From Leptospira bouyouniensis (lineage in GTDB: Bacteria > Spirochaetota > Leptospiria > Leptospirales > Leptospiraceae): a DNA stretch of 64,000 bases. The position numbers and the translations under genes were made by a program. Below are positions 17,983 to 28,472 of the stretch, piece after piece; within the stretch, counting starts at the first letter, position 1; the number at the start of each line of letters is the position of its first letter. The notes under the pieces were generated by a model. That model worked only from the letters and a program-made list of their open reading frames with translations, was not told where the DNA came from and made no database searches. The DNA lies in the NCBI RefSeq assembly GCF_004769525.1, contig NZ_RQFT01000003.1, positions 806,001 to 870,000 on the forward strand. Direction: 5' to 3'.

Positions 17983-19080
17983 TTAAGCCTTTGTATCAGA
18001 ATCACTAACTCCCGCGTCGGCAAAGGATGCCATTTCATTCAAAAATTTAACACTAAGTTCAATAAGTGGGTAAGCGGCCAAAGCACCACTCCCTTCCCCT
18101 AATCTTAAATTGAGTGTTAGAAGTGGCCTAATTTGATAATGATTTAAGACAATGATATGACCTTCTTCATCTGATACATGAGAAAAGATTGCATAGTCTT
18201 TCACAGTAGGGCTTAGATGATATGCTAGTAAATAGGCAGCTGTCGTAATGAATCCATCTACGATAAAAAGATTTTGTTTGGATGCGGCTCCGAGCATAGC
18301 ACCTGCCATCATGCCAATTTCAAAACCACCAAACTCTGAGAGGATTTCTAATGGATCACTTAGTTTTCCTGTTCTTTGGTATGCTTTTTCTAAAATTTGG
18401 AGTTTGATGTTTTTTCCTTCAGGATTGAGACCAGTTCCTTTGCCCACCAATTTTGAAAGTGGAATTCCTGTTAGATGAGATAAAATTAATGAGGCAGAGG
18501 ATGTATTGCCTATCCCCATTTCTCCAAATAAAAATACATTGGTATCATTGTATTTTTTATCAGAAATTAAATTGATACCGTTTTGCAAAGATTGTGAAGC
18601 TTCTTCTTTAGTCATTGCAGAAGTTTTTAAAAAATTAGAAGTACCGTTTCTGATTTTTATTTGGATCAACTGATTCGTTACATCATCCCAATCATGATCC
18701 ACTCCCGCATCAACCACTTCTACATCGATATCACTGTGTTTGGCAAAGACATTGGCACAAGCACCACCACGCAAAAAATTAAACACCATTTGCCACGTAA
18801 CATCTTTAGGATAAAGTGATACAGGTTCCTCCGTGATTCCATGGTCACCAGCAAACAAAATGAGTTTCGGATTTTGTAATTTTGGAGTCATGGTGTTTTG
18901 GATTTCTGCGATTTGTTGTGCTACTGATTCCAAAGCGCCCAAAGAACCTAATGGTTTTGTTTTGGTATTGATTTTTACACGAATTTGGTCTCGCAAAACG
19001 GGAGTTACTGGGGAAATTTTTGGTAGGGAAAATAAGGACATAGACAAAACCAGTTTATCGATTGGGTCTATGGCTTCCAT
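17983..19080 (-). CDS. cobT: Nicotinate-nucleotide--dimethylbenzimidazole phosphoribosyltransferase
   Basis: CobT makes alpha-ribazole 5'-phosphate from nicotinate mononucleotide and 5,6-dimethylbenzimidazole. The 365-residue protein shows KTKPLGSLG near the N-terminus, [31 protein letters not shown] and the C-terminal [15 protein letters not shown] with the catalytic Glu. Length is normal. It is the first gene of cobT-cobS-cobC and is transcribed away from dnaE. The 124 bases shared with dnaE contain no recognisable cobalamin riboswitch. Confidence 0.94.
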   Translation of the reverse strand: MEAIDPIDKLVLSMSLFSLPKISPVTPVLRDQIRVKINTKTKPLGSLGALESVAQQIAEIQNTMTPKLQNPKLILFAGDHGITEEPVSLYPKDVTWQMVFNFLRGGACANVFAKHSDIDVEVVDAGVDHDWDDVTNQLIQIKIRNGTSNFLKTSAMTKEEASQSLQNGINLISDKKYNDTNVFLFGEMGIGNTSSASLILSHLTGIPLSKLVGKGTGLNPEGKNIKLQILEKAYQRTGKLSDPLEILSEFGGFEIGMMAGAMLGAASKQNLFIVDGFITTAAYLLAYHLSPTVKDYAIFSHVSDEEGHIIVLNHYQIRPLLTLNLRLGEGSGALAAYPLIELSVKFLNEMASFADAGVSDSDTKA

Positions 19081-19204
19081 CGTTTTTGGGCTTGGATGGA
19101 TTTGGCAGGTTTGGGAATTGGCATTTTGGGCTGAAAAAAATCGAAAATCCTTCCCTTCGGGCGCTTTACGTACGAAGGCATCGGCTTTACTATGTCACCA
19201 AGCC

Positions 19205-22200
19205 ATGGAAGATTTTGCCCACCTGCATCTACACACTACTTATTCCATGTTGGATGGTGCCATCAGAATCAGTGATTTGATGAAACGAGTGAAAGAACTT
19301 GGCATGAGTTCTGTCGCCATCACAGACCACGGGAACATGTATGGTGCGATCGAGTTTTACAAAGAGGCAGTCAAACACGAAGTAAAACCTATCATTGGTT
19401 GTGAGTTTTATGTAACACCATCTCGAAGTGCAGAAACAGAGTTAGATGAAATTGCAGATGGAGGTGCTTACCATATCATTCTCTTATGCAAAAATGAAGT
19501 TGGATACCAAAACATCATCAAACTGGCAAGTCGTTCTTTCACAGAAGGATTTTATCGTAAACCACGAATTGATTATGATCTGTTAGAAAGACATAGCGAT
19601 GGACTTGTTTGTTTGACGGCATGCCTTGCCGGTGAAGTCAATAGAAAAATCCTAGAAGGAAAAGAAGACAAAGCGTATGCGTTAGCTGGTCGTTTGCACG
19701 AAATCTTTCGCAGAGAAGATTTTTATATGGAAATCCAAGACCACGGAATTCCAGAACAAAAAATTGTCGCAGAAGCTGTCATTGGATTTTCGAAACGAAC
19801 TGGTATCCCACTAGTCCTTACCAACGATTCTCACTTTTTAACAAAAGATGATAGAGAAGCTCAAGACATCCTATTACGCATCGGAATGAGAAAAAACATT
19901 GATGATGAAATGCGATTTGGGTTCAATCAAAACTTCTATGTGAAATCTCCTGCTGAGATGAAAGAACTTTTTCCCAATCACCTTGATGCATTTTATAATA
20001 CACTTGCAATTCGCGATAAATGTTCTCTCAATTTTCAATTTGGAAATCCTTTACTACCTGCTTTTGAAGTTCCTCCCGGTTATGATACAGACAGTTACTT
20101 AGAAAAACTGGTTTGGGAAGGGATTGTAGAAAAATACAAAGAGATTACCCCAATTGTCAAAGAAAGAACCGAATTTGAAATGCAAACCATTCGGAATATG
20201 CATTTCGCAGGTTATTTTCTCATTGTACAAGATTATATCAATTTTGCAAGGCGAACGGGAATCCCTGTAGGACCTGGTCGTGGTTCGGCAGCTGGTTCGA
20301 TCATCGCTTACGCTCTTGGAATCACAAACGTAGATCCAATTCGTTACAATTTGCTCTTCGAACGATTTCTAAATCCAGACCGAAAGGATATGCCTGATAT
20401 CGATACAGATTTTTGTGTCGAACGCCGAGAAGAAGTGATCAACTACATCAAACACCGGTATGGTGAAAATCGAGTAGGGCAGATCATTACCTTTGGATCA
20501 CTTGCAGCAAAAGCAGCTATCAAAGACGTAGCACGTGTTTTTAATGTTCCTTTTTCAGAAGTTAACGAGATGAGTAAATTGTTCCCGAAAAAATTGGGAA
20601 TCACAATCCAAGAAGCAGTAGAAACTTCAAAAGACCTGCGTGATATTGCTGAAAAATCAGAATTAAACAAAAAAGTATTCTCCATTGCCCAAAAACTTGA
20701 GGGTAACTATCGTCAGGTGGGAAGACATGCTGCTGGTGTTGTCATTGCACCAACTGCTTTGGAAGAAATTGTTCCGCTATCAACTGTTAGTGAGCCGGGA
20801 AGAGATGGTCGCTCCATTGTCACTCAGTACGACAAAAATATGTCGGAACAAGTGGGTCTCATTAAAATGGATATTTTAGGTCTAAAAAACTTAACAACAA
20901 TCCATCACGCTACTCAACTCATTCAAAAACGCCATGGCATTTTACTTGATTTGGATAAAATTCCTTTAGATGACCCGGCTACTTTTAGTTTATTGCGGAA
21001 AGCAAATGTTCTCGGTATATTCCAGTTAGATTCTTCCTCAGGGATCCGTGATTTATTTGCGAAAGCTCAAGTGCAAAAATTTGAAGAAATTGCCGCCTTG
21101 CTTGCGTTATACCGACCTGGACCGATGGGATCCGGGATGTTGGATGATTATTTAGATCGTAAGAACGGTAAGAAAAAAGTAGTATTCCCTCATGAAAGTT
21201 TAGCGGAAGTCTTAGGTGAAACTTATGGTGTCATCGTTTACCAAGAACAAGTAATGGGTATTTCAAGAATCATGGGTGGATTTTCCGTCGGAGATTCGGA
21301 TGTTCTTCGTAAGGCGATGGCAAAAAAAGACAAATCCAAACTGCCAGCCTTAAAAGAAAAATTTGTTAAAGGTGCCGTCGAAAAAAAGATTAACGAAAAG
21401 TTAGCAACCGAACTCTTCGAACAATTAGAGAAATTTGGTGAGTACGGATTTAATAAGTCCCACTCGGTAGCTTATGCATTTGTAACTTACCAAACAGCAT
21501 ACCTAAAAGCAAATTATTCGATCGAATATTTAACTGCTTTGTTGTCAGGGGATCATTCCAAAATCACTGATGTAGTAAAATACATTAACAACGCCAAAGA
21601 GATGGGAATTCGAATCCTCGGTCCTGATTTACGTGAATCAGGAATTTCCTTTGAAATCACTGACGACAAAACGGTTCGTTTTGGATTATCATCAATTAAA
21701 GGTGTTGGGGAACTGGCCGCTCAAAATATCATCCACAATCGAAATGAACTTGGTGGTTATAAACAACTGAGTGATTTTACAAAAAAATTGGATACTCGTT
21801 TGGCCAATAAAAAAGTTTTAGAGTCACTAGCACAAGGTGGTGCATTTGATTCTTTTGGTTATTCGAGAAAAACAATTTTTGAATCTACAGATATTATTCT
21901 AAATTATGCGAACAAAAAACAGGCAGAAGAAAAAGAAGGTCAATTTTCTTTGTTTGGTGGTGCCAATGGTGGCACTGAAGAAAACTTAAATTTACCAAAA
22001 GATGGAATCGAATGGAGTGGAGACGAACTTCTTAGAAGAGAGAAGGAAACAACAGGTTTATATTTATCTGGCCACCCATTGGATAAATTTACTGAACAAT
22101 TAAAAACACTTAATCCAACTTCCATCGAAAACTTAGAAGAAGTCCGACCAAAATCAAAAGTTGAAATTGCAGGTGTCCTTTCTAAGAAAGTAGTCAAACT

Positions 22201-22702
22201 CACTAAGAAAAAGGAAGAGTTTGTAAACTTCATGTTGGAAGACCAAACTGGTGAGATAGAATGTGTTGCCTTCCCAAAAACCTATGCAGAATTCAAACAT
22301 CTGTTTACCGAAGACAATACAGTTTTTATCAAAGGAATTCTGGAGCGAATAGATGCCGACGAATCTGAGTTAAAAGGTCAGATCATCGTCAATAAACTTG
22401 AAGAATTAAACTCTGTAACCATTGAGAAGAAAATGGAAAAAACACTCCATTTGACGATCAATATGAAAGAGGATAAAAACAGAGATGTGATTTTAAAACT
22501 TCAGGACATCCTTTCTGTTCATAGAGGTGCTTCATCGGTATTTTTTCATTTGGTTGGAAACGGAGATGAAAAAAAAGTCATACGTGCTCATGATCATTTC
22601 TCCATCGAGATCACATCTGATCTTATGAAAATGTTAACCGATATTTTAGGGAAAGGTGCTGTTCGTTATACAGTAGGGGAAGAAGTGAGAGTATACGGGT
22701 AA
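19205..22702 (+). CDS. dnaE: DNA polymerase III alpha subunit
   Basis: The replicative polymerase catalytic subunit. I start at ATG 19205 (1165 residues, the usual DnaE length); the open frame extends upstream to 18833 but that part lies opposite cobT and has no homology. The N-terminal PHP domain begins [16 protein letters not shown]. Catalytic aspartates lie in MPDIDTDF, with [11 protein letters not shown] just before it, and [23 protein letters not shown] and [11 protein letters not shown] further on; an OB fold follows near residues 1000-1090. No strong ribosome site is seen at the chosen start. Confidence 0.95.
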   Translation: MEDFAHLHLHTTYSMLDGAIRISDLMKRVKELGMSSVAITDHGNMYGAIEFYKEAVKHEVKPIIGCEFYVTPSRSAETELDEIADGGAYHIILLCKNEVGYQNIIKLASRSFTEGFYRKPRIDYDLLERHSDGLVCLTACLAGEVNRKILEGKEDKAYALAGRLHEIFRREDFYMEIQDHGIPEQKIVAEAVIGFSKRTGIPLVLTNDSHFLTKDDREAQDILLRIGMRKNIDDEMRFGFNQNFYVKSPAEMKELFPNHLDAFYNTLAIRDKCSLNFQFGNPLLPAFEVPPGYDTDSYLEKLVWEGIVEKYKEITPIVKERTEFEMQTIRNMHFAGYFLIVQDYINFARRTGIPVGPGRGSAAGSIIAYALGITNVDPIRYNLLFERFLNPDRKDMPDIDTDFCVERREEVINYIKHRYGENRVGQIITFGSLAAKAAIKDVARVFNVPFSEVNEMSKLFPKKLGITIQEAVETSKDLRDIAEKSELNKKVFSIAQKLEGNYRQVGRHAAGVVIAPTALEEIVPLSTVSEPGRDGRSIVTQYDKNMSEQVGLIKMDILGLKNLTTIHHATQLIQKRHGILLDLDKIPLDDPATFSLLRKANVLGIFQLDSSSGIRDLFAKAQVQKFEEIAALLALYRPGPMGSGMLDDYLDRKNGKKKVVFPHESLAEVLGETYGVIVYQEQVMGISRIMGGFSVGDSDVLRKAMAKKDKSKLPALKEKFVKGAVEKKINEKLATELFEQLEKFGEYGFNKSHSVAYAFVTYQTAYLKANYSIEYLTALLSGDHSKITDVVKYINNAKEMGIRILGPDLRESGISFEITDDKTVRFGLSSIKGVGELAAQNIIHNRNELGGYKQLSDFTKKLDTRLANKKVLESLAQGGAFDSFGYSRKTIFESTDIILNYANKKQAEEKEGQFSLFGGANGGTEENLNLPKDGIEWSGDELLRREKETTGLYLSGHPLDKFTEQLKTLNPTSIENLEEVRPKSKVEIAGVLSKKVVKLTKKKEEFVNFMLEDQTGEIECVAFPKTYAEFKHLFTEDNTVFIKGILERIDADESELKGQIIVNKLEELNSVTIEKKMEKTLHLTINMKEDKNRDVILKLQDILSVHRGASSVFFHLVGNGDEKKVIRAHDHFSIEITSDLMKMLTDILGKGAVRYTVGEEVRVYG

Positions 22703-22707
22703 ATTCT

Positions 22708-23808
22708 GTGGAAACAGAATCGATATCACTAAATGTATTATTTGAGTTTTTATGGATGGGCTCTGGAGCAATTTTTTGCATCATTTGGTCTTTATCTAAT
22801 TTAGTCAACAATCACAAAAAATCAGACCTAATTTGGTCATTCATTTTATTTTCTACAGGCTTATGGCTGTTAACTGGTGCATTTATGTTTACCGGATTTT
22901 ATTTATTTTTACCTTCAGTAGTATTTATTCATATTCCTTTCATATTTTTGTCTGCTTCGTTTTTATATTATTATCTAGAATATTTATTTTTAGAAAAAGA
23001 GATTCGATTCCATTGGATAGGGTTTCTCCCGTCCTTACTTGCAATCGGATTATTATTTCCATATTATTTAGAATCAGAGGAAGGAAAGATTCAAATCTTA
23101 AACACAATTCAAGTTTCAGAATATGGATCTATCTTAAGCGGACTTAATTTAGGGATCAAACTCTCTATCCTTTTGTCAGTGGGTATTTTTCTCATACGAG
23201 AATGGATTCCCAATGTGATGTTATCCATTTTTTTTACCAAAAAAGCAATATATTCCCTCGTTTTTATCCTTTTGGTTTGGATTGATTTATTTATTGGTAG
23301 TATTGGGTTTAGTTTACAAATTCCATTCTTTCGAAAGTTAAGTGCTTACCTATTACCAATTCTTATGTACTTTTATTACTTCACCCGTGAGTTGTGGGAA
23401 CCTTTTGTATCTGATGTTAGAGATAATATACAAAAAAACAAATATGAAAAATCCAAGTTGGTTTCCGTCCCGCTAGAGACAATCGATCAGAAATTGTATG
23501 AATTGATGATAGAAAAAGTTTATTGTGACGAAGACTTAAATTTGTCCAAACTTGCGGATATGGTTGGAGTAAAGTCAGGACAATTATCTGAATACTTTCA
23601 CAAGCGATATGGTTTTGGATTTTATCACTATATTAACCAATACAGAATTGAAGAAGCAAAACGTTATTTATTGGAACCAACAGAACGAACCATTCTTTCC
23701 ATAGCAGATGCAGTGGGCTTCAATTCAAAATCCACATTCAATCGTGTGTTTTTAGAAAAGGTGGGAATCACTCCTACTGATTTTCGCAAACAATCAAAAT
23801 TATCTTAA
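22708..23808 (+). CDS. Membrane-anchored AraC-family transcriptional regulator
   Basis: The 366-residue protein starts at GTG five bases after the dnaE stop. About seven hydrophobic segments fill residues 1-230, with no known catalytic motif. The C-terminal 100 residues are an AraC/XylS double helix-turn-helix (LSKLADMVGVKSGQLSEYF, then ILSIADAVGFNSKSTFNRVF and GITPTDFRK). DNA binding by a protein fixed in the membrane implies a signal sensed in the membrane or periplasm. The target genes are unknown; the acyl-CoA ligase downstream is one candidate. Confidence 0.85.
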   Translation: METESISLNVLFEFLWMGSGAIFCIIWSLSNLVNNHKKSDLIWSFILFSTGLWLLTGAFMFTGFYLFLPSVVFIHIPFIFLSASFLYYYLEYLFLEKEIRFHWIGFLPSLLAIGLLFPYYLESEEGKIQILNTIQVSEYGSILSGLNLGIKLSILLSVGIFLIREWIPNVMLSIFFTKKAIYSLVFILLVWIDLFIGSIGFSLQIPFFRKLSAYLLPILMYFYYFTRELWEPFVSDVRDNIQKNKYEKSKLVSVPLETIDQKLYELMIEKVYCDEDLNLSKLADMVGVKSGQLSEYFHKRYGFGFYHYINQYRIEEAKRYLLEPTERTILSIADAVGFNSKSTFNRVFLEKVGITPTDFRKQSKLS

Positions 23809-23884
23809 CGCGAAGTCTCAAAGAATTCTAGGGGACGACAAAAGAATTTCTATCGGTTACCCTTTGTCCTAAAGAGGAACTTAA

Positions 23885-25780
23885 ATGCGAACCATGATAG
23901 ATTTTTATTTAGATCTCCCCAAAAAATTTGGGCACAAAAATGCATTTGCAACACGAGTGGGGTCTGGTGTTTACCAATTCAAAACTTATGAAGAATTGTT
24001 AACAGATGCAAAAAATTTGGCATATGGACTTTCTGAATTTTTATCAGAAAGAGATAAAGTTGCCATCTTTGCCGACAATTCTTACAATTGGATCCAAACG
24101 AGTATAGCCACAACTTTACTTGGTGCAGTGGATGTACCACGTGCATCTGATGTTACTGACCAAGACATTTTATATATTCTCAATCATTCCGAATCGAAAG
24201 TATTGTTTGTAGAAAATGATTCTGTTTTTGAAAAAGTCATTCGATTGGAAAAAGATTTGGAATATCTTAAAGAAATCATTTTGTTTGAACCACCCAAATC
24301 AAGTAAAGTACTCAAAGCCAAAAAAGTCAGAATTTTTACCTTTCAAGAGTTAATCACGAAAGGGATACAAAAATCAAAAGAAGATCCAACCGATTTTTTA
24401 TTCGAAAACAATACCATCAAGGAATCTGATTTATTCACAATGATTTATACTTCCGGTACAACTGGCACACCCAAAGGTGTTATGCTTACTCACGGAAACA
24501 TTTTATTCCAATTGAATCACCTCCCATTGAGTTTGAAAAAAGGAGATAAAACTTTATCGATTTTGCCGATTTGGCATATCTTTGAACGAATTTTTGAAAT
24601 TTTTAGTTTGTCCTATGGAGCATGTACATATTACAGCAGTGTCCGTACACTCAAAGAAGATCTAAAGTTTGTTAGACCCAACTTTATGGCATCAGCTCCT
24701 AGGTTATGGGAAAGTATTTACTCAGGTATATTAGGTACACTGAATAAATCAAGTAAGGTGAAACAGAAGATGTTTCAAATCTCAATGTTTTTTGCCGATA
24801 AATTTTTCAATTCCAGACAAATCATTACAGGGAATGTATTGGATATCCATCCCATTATGTTATGGAAACAAATGATTCGGTATTTATACCATTTGGTTCG
24901 ATTCTTTATCGTTTGTATTCCCTATCTAATTTTAGATTTTTTAGTATTGTCAAAAATTAGAAAAGCAACTGGTGGGGAGTTACGAGGTTCTGTTTCGGGT
25001 GGAGGTGCCCTTCCGTTTCATGTCGATGAATTTTTTAACATGATTGGCATACCTGTACTCGAAGGGTATGGGATGACAGAAACTGCGCCAGTTCTAGCAA
25101 TGCGAACTTTTGAAGAAATCATCCCAGGATCCGTTGGAAGGATATTTCCGAATACACAACTTCGACTTGTTGATTTACATACTGGAGAAGTGTTTCTAGA
25201 TACCGAACTAGGTAAGTTTGTTTATGGAAGGAAAGGGGAGATCCATGTAAAAGGAAAACAAGTAATGGCTGGTTATTATAAAAATCCTGATGCAACTAAC
25301 AAAGTGTTGGTGAATGGATGGTTGAATACTGGTGATTTAGGTATTTATACTTCCAATCACCATTTAAGAATTGTTGGTCGATCCAAAGAAACCATTGTTC
25401 TCCTTGGTGGAGAAAACGTGGAACCTGTTCCAATCGAATCAAAAATTTTAGAATCGGAATGGATTGACCAATGTATGGTGGTTGGTCAAGACCAAAAGTA
25501 TCTTAGTGCACTTGTGTATCCCAACTTAAATCGTTTTGAAGGAATTTCCCAAACTGATTTTTACAAACAAAAAGAAGTGATTCAAAAAATGGAATCGGAA
25601 ATCAAATCAAAGATTAATGCACAAACTGGATTCAAATCATTCGAACGAGTAGTAGGTGTGATTGTGATTCCAAAAGCGTTTGAAGTAGGAGATGAACTCA
25701 CGGCAAAGTTGTCGCTCAAGCGACATGTGATCACTGACAAATACAAAAATGAAATCAAATCACTTTATGAGAATCAATAG
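23885..25780 (+). CDS. Long-chain-fatty-acid--CoA ligase (AMP-forming)
   Basis: The 631-residue enzyme activates fatty acids to acyl-CoA through an acyl-adenylate. The adenylation P-loop is IYTSGTTGTPKGVMLTHGN; LEGYGMTETAP and the hinge WLNTGDLG plus GRSKETIVLLGGENVEP complete the ANL-family motifs. A hydrophobic stretch around residues 315-355 (HLVRFFIVCIPYLILDFLVL) is unusual for a soluble enzyme and suggests membrane association, as in other long-chain ligases. A ribosome site (GAGGAAC) precedes the ATG. It is followed by a strong terminator. Confidence 0.92.
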   Translation: MRTMIDFYLDLPKKFGHKNAFATRVGSGVYQFKTYEELLTDAKNLAYGLSEFLSERDKVAIFADNSYNWIQTSIATTLLGAVDVPRASDVTDQDILYILNHSESKVLFVENDSVFEKVIRLEKDLEYLKEIILFEPPKSSKVLKAKKVRIFTFQELITKGIQKSKEDPTDFLFENNTIKESDLFTMIYTSGTTGTPKGVMLTHGNILFQLNHLPLSLKKGDKTLSILPIWHIFERIFEIFSLSYGACTYYSSVRTLKEDLKFVRPNFMASAPRLWESIYSGILGTLNKSSKVKQKMFQISMFFADKFFNSRQIITGNVLDIHPIMLWKQMIRYLYHLVRFFIVCIPYLILDFLVLSKIRKATGGELRGSVSGGGALPFHVDEFFNMIGIPVLEGYGMTETAPVLAMRTFEEIIPGSVGRIFPNTQLRLVDLHTGEVFLDTELGKFVYGRKGEIHVKGKQVMAGYYKNPDATNKVLVNGWLNTGDLGIYTSNHHLRIVGRSKETIVLLGGENVEPVPIESKILESEWIDQCMVVGQDQKYLSALVYPNLNRFEGISQTDFYKQKEVIQKMESEIKSKINAQTGFKSFERVVGVIVIPKAFEVGDELTAKLSLKRHVITDKYKNEIKSLYENQ

Positions 25781-25805
25781 TATCCTTTCGTGGTAAATTT
25801 ACTTT

Positions 25806-25840
25806 GGATTGGTAGTGGAATTAATTTCCACCACTAATCC
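25806..25840. terminator. Strong bidirectional stem-loop
   Basis: Arms 25806-25820 and 25826-25840 form a 15-bp stem with one A-C mismatch, one G-U pair and a 5-base loop. It lies between the convergent acyl-CoA ligase and M23 peptidase genes and includes the last codons of the peptidase gene, whose stop codon is in the loop. Confidence 0.65.
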
Positions 25841-26735
25841 TTGTAATGTTGATACTAAAGTTTCTTTCTGACTCATGCCCGGAAAAATCTTTGGTTTGCA
25901 CTTTAATCGTATTTTCTCCGGCTTTTAGATTTAGAACTCCTACAAGATAACGGTCTTTGAAAAATAAGTCATCAAAACTATGCCCGTCCTTAGTTTTCCA
26001 TTTAGAACCATCAAATTGTAAAGACTCAAAATTAGCTTTTTTATAAACCTCGCCATTGAAGAAATATTTTACGTCTCTAATCCCTCTCCGTTGGCTATTT
26101 TTGATTCCACCATCTAAGATACTCACAGTCAATGGAAAGGCTTTGGAAACATTGATATTATCACCATCATTCAGGTTAGTATAGTTTTCTCCCACATGGA
26201 TGAATAAATTGGCGATTTGTGGAGGCATTGTATCCTCAACCGGTGGCAAATTGGAAAGAGGATCAAGTAAGGTTTTCCCATAATCTTTTCCAAGTACAAA
26301 ATGTAAGTGTCCACCTGTAGAATGCCCAGTATTTCCAGAAATTCCAATGGCATCACCTGCTTTCACGGGTTTATGATTTTTGACTAGTTCATTTCTTGTA
26401 CCACCTAAGTGGTAATATCCGCTCACATAACCATTTTTATGTGCAACCCATACAATATTCCCGGAACCCCTTTCTTCTTCAAACGGGTTATCTTCCGCAT
26501 AACGAGAGTATAAAATGAAACCGTCGCCCATGGATCTGACGGGTTGCAAAACAGAAGATATATCTAATCCATTGTGGAAATGGTCTTTTCTGGATTCGCC
26601 GAAGGTACTCGTGATTAGGGAGGAAAGTTCCAATCCTTGGATCGGCCAAACAAATTCAAGTTTCCCTTCGGACTTCTGTCCTTCCGCTAAAATAAAACTT
26701 GCCAGAAGAGTCAAAATCACAACAATACGTTTCAT
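25821..26735 (-). CDS. Periplasmic M23 (LytM-type) metallopeptidase
   Basis: The 304-residue protein has a Sec signal peptide (RIVVILTLLASFILAEG) and a LytM fold at residues 25-145. The zinc ligands are present: His and Asp of FHNGLDI and the HLH motif in GGHLHFVLG, with an additional His in YYHLGG. The enzyme is expected to cut peptidoglycan cross-bridges or stem peptides, and it is not a degenerate EnvC/NlpD-like activator. The C-terminal 140 residues look like a beta-sandwich (FNGEVYKKANFESL, GENTIKVQTKDFSGH) and may bind the wall. Confidence 0.88.
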   Translation of the reverse strand: MKRIVVILTLLASFILAEGQKSEGKLEFVWPIQGLELSSLITSTFGESRKDHFHNGLDISSVLQPVRSMGDGFILYSRYAEDNPFEEERGSGNIVWVAHKNGYVSGYYHLGGTRNELVKNHKPVKAGDAIGISGNTGHSTGGHLHFVLGKDYGKTLLDPLSNLPPVEDTMPPQIANLFIHVGENYTNLNDGDNINVSKAFPLTVSILDGGIKNSQRRGIRDVKYFFNGEVYKKANFESLQFDGSKWKTKDGHSFDDLFFKDRYLVGVLNLKAGENTIKVQTKDFSGHESERNFSINITRISGGN

Positions 26736-26780
26736 GTTATTAGAAGTCTCTTTGTGGGTTCTTTTTTAGGAAAGTAGTTT

Positions 26781-27698
26781 ATGAATCAGACTTCTTATTC
26801 AACTGAAGAAATTTTAGAACTTGTCAAAGAATGTGGGACAGGAAGCCAAAAAGCGCTACAACAGTTTTTTGACCACTACTCTCAAGATATTTATAATTTC
26901 CCCATTCGTGTCTTCCATCTAACGGAAGATGATGCTTCTGATTATTATATTTACGCCTTTGAACGTTTAAAATCTGGCAAACGTTTCAAAAGTTTCGTTG
27001 GAAAATCCAGTTTTAAAACATGGTTTTTTTCCGTATTACGGAATCTACTCATCGATTGGCAACGGACCAAACGAGAAGTCAAAACCCAGACTATTTCCAA
27101 GGTCAACCAGGAAGGTAAAGAATACAGCACCATTGAAGACGAACCTGACAAACGAGCCGATGCTTTGGCTATTGCCCTTGATGTCACTGACCAATTCCAA
27201 TCCGTACTTTCCACAATCAAATTGGAAAACAGGATTGTTTTTAAATTGTCCTTTGTGTATTACCTGCATCTCGATCCCGAAGAATTACAGTACATAGCAG
27301 CCAAAACAAATCGCCCAGAAATTGAAATTCGCGATGAAATTTTAAAACTTAGGGAGGAATTATCCAACAGAGAAGAGGAAAATCTCAAAATGGAGGACAA
27401 AATCACTTCCTTGTATTTGAATATTCTCGATTTGAAGGAACAAAAAAAACAAAAAGCGCAAGGGGATTCGGTAGAAGCACAATATTATAAAGAACGATTG
27501 GACCATGCACTTGCGAAGAAGTACGAACAACGAAAAAAACTCATCGAGAAAAAACAAAAAGGCCACTTCCTCGTTCGCACCCCTTACCGTGAAATTGCCA
27601 GAATCTTAGGGATTTCCGAAGGTGGAGTGAGCGTAACCTTGCTCCGGGTACTCGAAAAAATACAAAAAAAAATGAATTCTGTAGCAGAAGAGTCGTGA
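26781..27698 (+). CDS. Sigma-70 family (ECF-like) factor with coiled-coil insertion in region 4
   Basis: The 305-residue protein has a clear region 2 (about 8-95; FKSFVGKSSFKTWFFSVLRN and LIDWQRTKR). Region 4 begins around residue 140 (VLSTIKLENRIVFKLSFVYY) but its DNA-binding helix-turn-helix appears only near residue 267 (YREIARILGISEGGVSVTLL). Between them lies about 90 residues of charged coiled coil (LREELSNREEENLKMEDKI onward). Normal ECF factors are about 170-200 residues with no such insert. The gene is first in an operon with an unknown protein, a CHAT protease and a cysteine-cluster protein. AGGAAAG precedes the start. Confidence 0.85.
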   Translation: MNQTSYSTEEILELVKECGTGSQKALQQFFDHYSQDIYNFPIRVFHLTEDDASDYYIYAFERLKSGKRFKSFVGKSSFKTWFFSVLRNLLIDWQRTKREVKTQTISKVNQEGKEYSTIEDEPDKRADALAIALDVTDQFQSVLSTIKLENRIVFKLSFVYYLHLDPEELQYIAAKTNRPEIEIRDEILKLREELSNREEENLKMEDKITSLYLNILDLKEQKKQKAQGDSVEAQYYKERLDHALAKKYEQRKKLIEKKQKGHFLVRTPYREIARILGISEGGVSVTLLRVLEKIQKKMNSVAEES

Positions 27699-27734
27699 TT
27701 TCCTTCGTCATACAGTATACAGTGGAGGGGCCAC

Positions 27735-28445
27735 ATGGAAAATCAGGACTTTAACGCAGAATCATTAGAATTGGCTCGGGATTTATTCCTTAAGGGCGAA
27801 TATCCTAGTGAGGCTGAGTTGCAAGATCACCCACAACTTTGGGAGGCCTATTTATATTGTGAAGAGACTTTCTTCCATCAATTACGCAAGGAGGCAATCA
27901 AAGACAATTCCCTTGCGGAAAGATTTGCCCTCCAAAAGGCAGAATCCACACTCCACCGTGCCCAATTGCCCTTCCCAGGTTTCTTAAAAGAATACACAAA
28001 GAATAACCTCAATTCACCAGAAAAGAAAGACAGTCTCATTGTCCGCCTAACCCAGTCGGGGATACGGGTAATCGACAGCCTCATCGAATCTTTCCAAATC
28101 CATGAGAGTTTGGAGCTTGCTCCATCACTTCGGTCTGCTTCTGCTGAAGTTCGTTCGGATGACACGAGTTCTGTTATCTTCGAAGAGACGACAAAAGAAA
28201 ACCAAAAGTTCTATTACCAAATTGTGAAGGAAAACGAAGGTGAAGTTTACCTTTCCGTAAAGGCTGAAGGAATTCACGGGTTCCAGCAGGTGAATTTACG
28301 AAGGGATGGAAGGTTCATTCTCTCTAACAAAATCAATTTGGACGGCAGTGCTAGTTTTTCAGGGTTAACCCCAGGCAGTTATACCATCGAGTTTGTAGGA
28401 CCCAACCATTCAAAATCGTTTGACTTGTCTATTCTCCTAGGATAG
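27735..28445 (+). CDS. Unknown protein between sigma factor and CHAT protease; candidate anti-sigma factor
   Basis: I do not recognise this 236-residue protein. The N-terminal 75 residues are helical and acidic (LELARDLFLKGEYPSEAEL), a basic/amphipathic helix follows (VRLTQSGIRVIDSLIESF) and the C-terminal 90 residues look like a small beta-sandwich (INLDGSASFSGLTPGSYTIEF). No membrane helix or zinc motif of a classical anti-sigma factor is visible. Its place directly after a sigma gene and before a protease gene makes it the natural candidate for an inhibitor that the protease destroys, but that is inference. GGAGGGG precedes the ATG by six bases. Confidence 0.6.
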   Translation: MENQDFNAESLELARDLFLKGEYPSEAELQDHPQLWEAYLYCEETFFHQLRKEAIKDNSLAERFALQKAESTLHRAQLPFPGFLKEYTKNNLNSPEKKDSLIVRLTQSGIRVIDSLIESFQIHESLELAPSLRSASAEVRSDDTSSVIFEETTKENQKFYYQIVKENEGEVYLSVKAEGIHGFQQVNLRRDGRFILSNKINLDGSASFSGLTPGSYTIEFVGPNHSKSFDLSILLG

Positions 28446-28450
28446 CATTC

Positions 28451-28472
28451 ATGAGAGAATGCTTTCTCTCAT
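28451..28472 (+). promoter_or_regulatory. Perfect hairpin around the CHAT protease start codon
   Basis: ATGAGAGAA (28451-28459) and TTCTCTCAT (28464-28472) form a perfect 9-bp stem with loop TGCT. The protease ATG begins at the last base of the left arm, so the start codon sits at the loop. A second out-of-frame ATG at 28451 opens an 11-codon frame. The structure could limit or couple translation of the protease to that of the preceding gene. Confidence 0.5.

Noticed and set aside
18833..19204. Upstream extension of the dnaE reading frame by 124 codons
   Set aside because: It lies opposite cobT, and DnaE similarity (PHP domain) begins only at the ATG at 19205.
19081..19204. Cobalamin riboswitch upstream of cobT
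   Set aside because: The 124 bases before cobT lack the B12-box and the length needed for the riboswitch fold.
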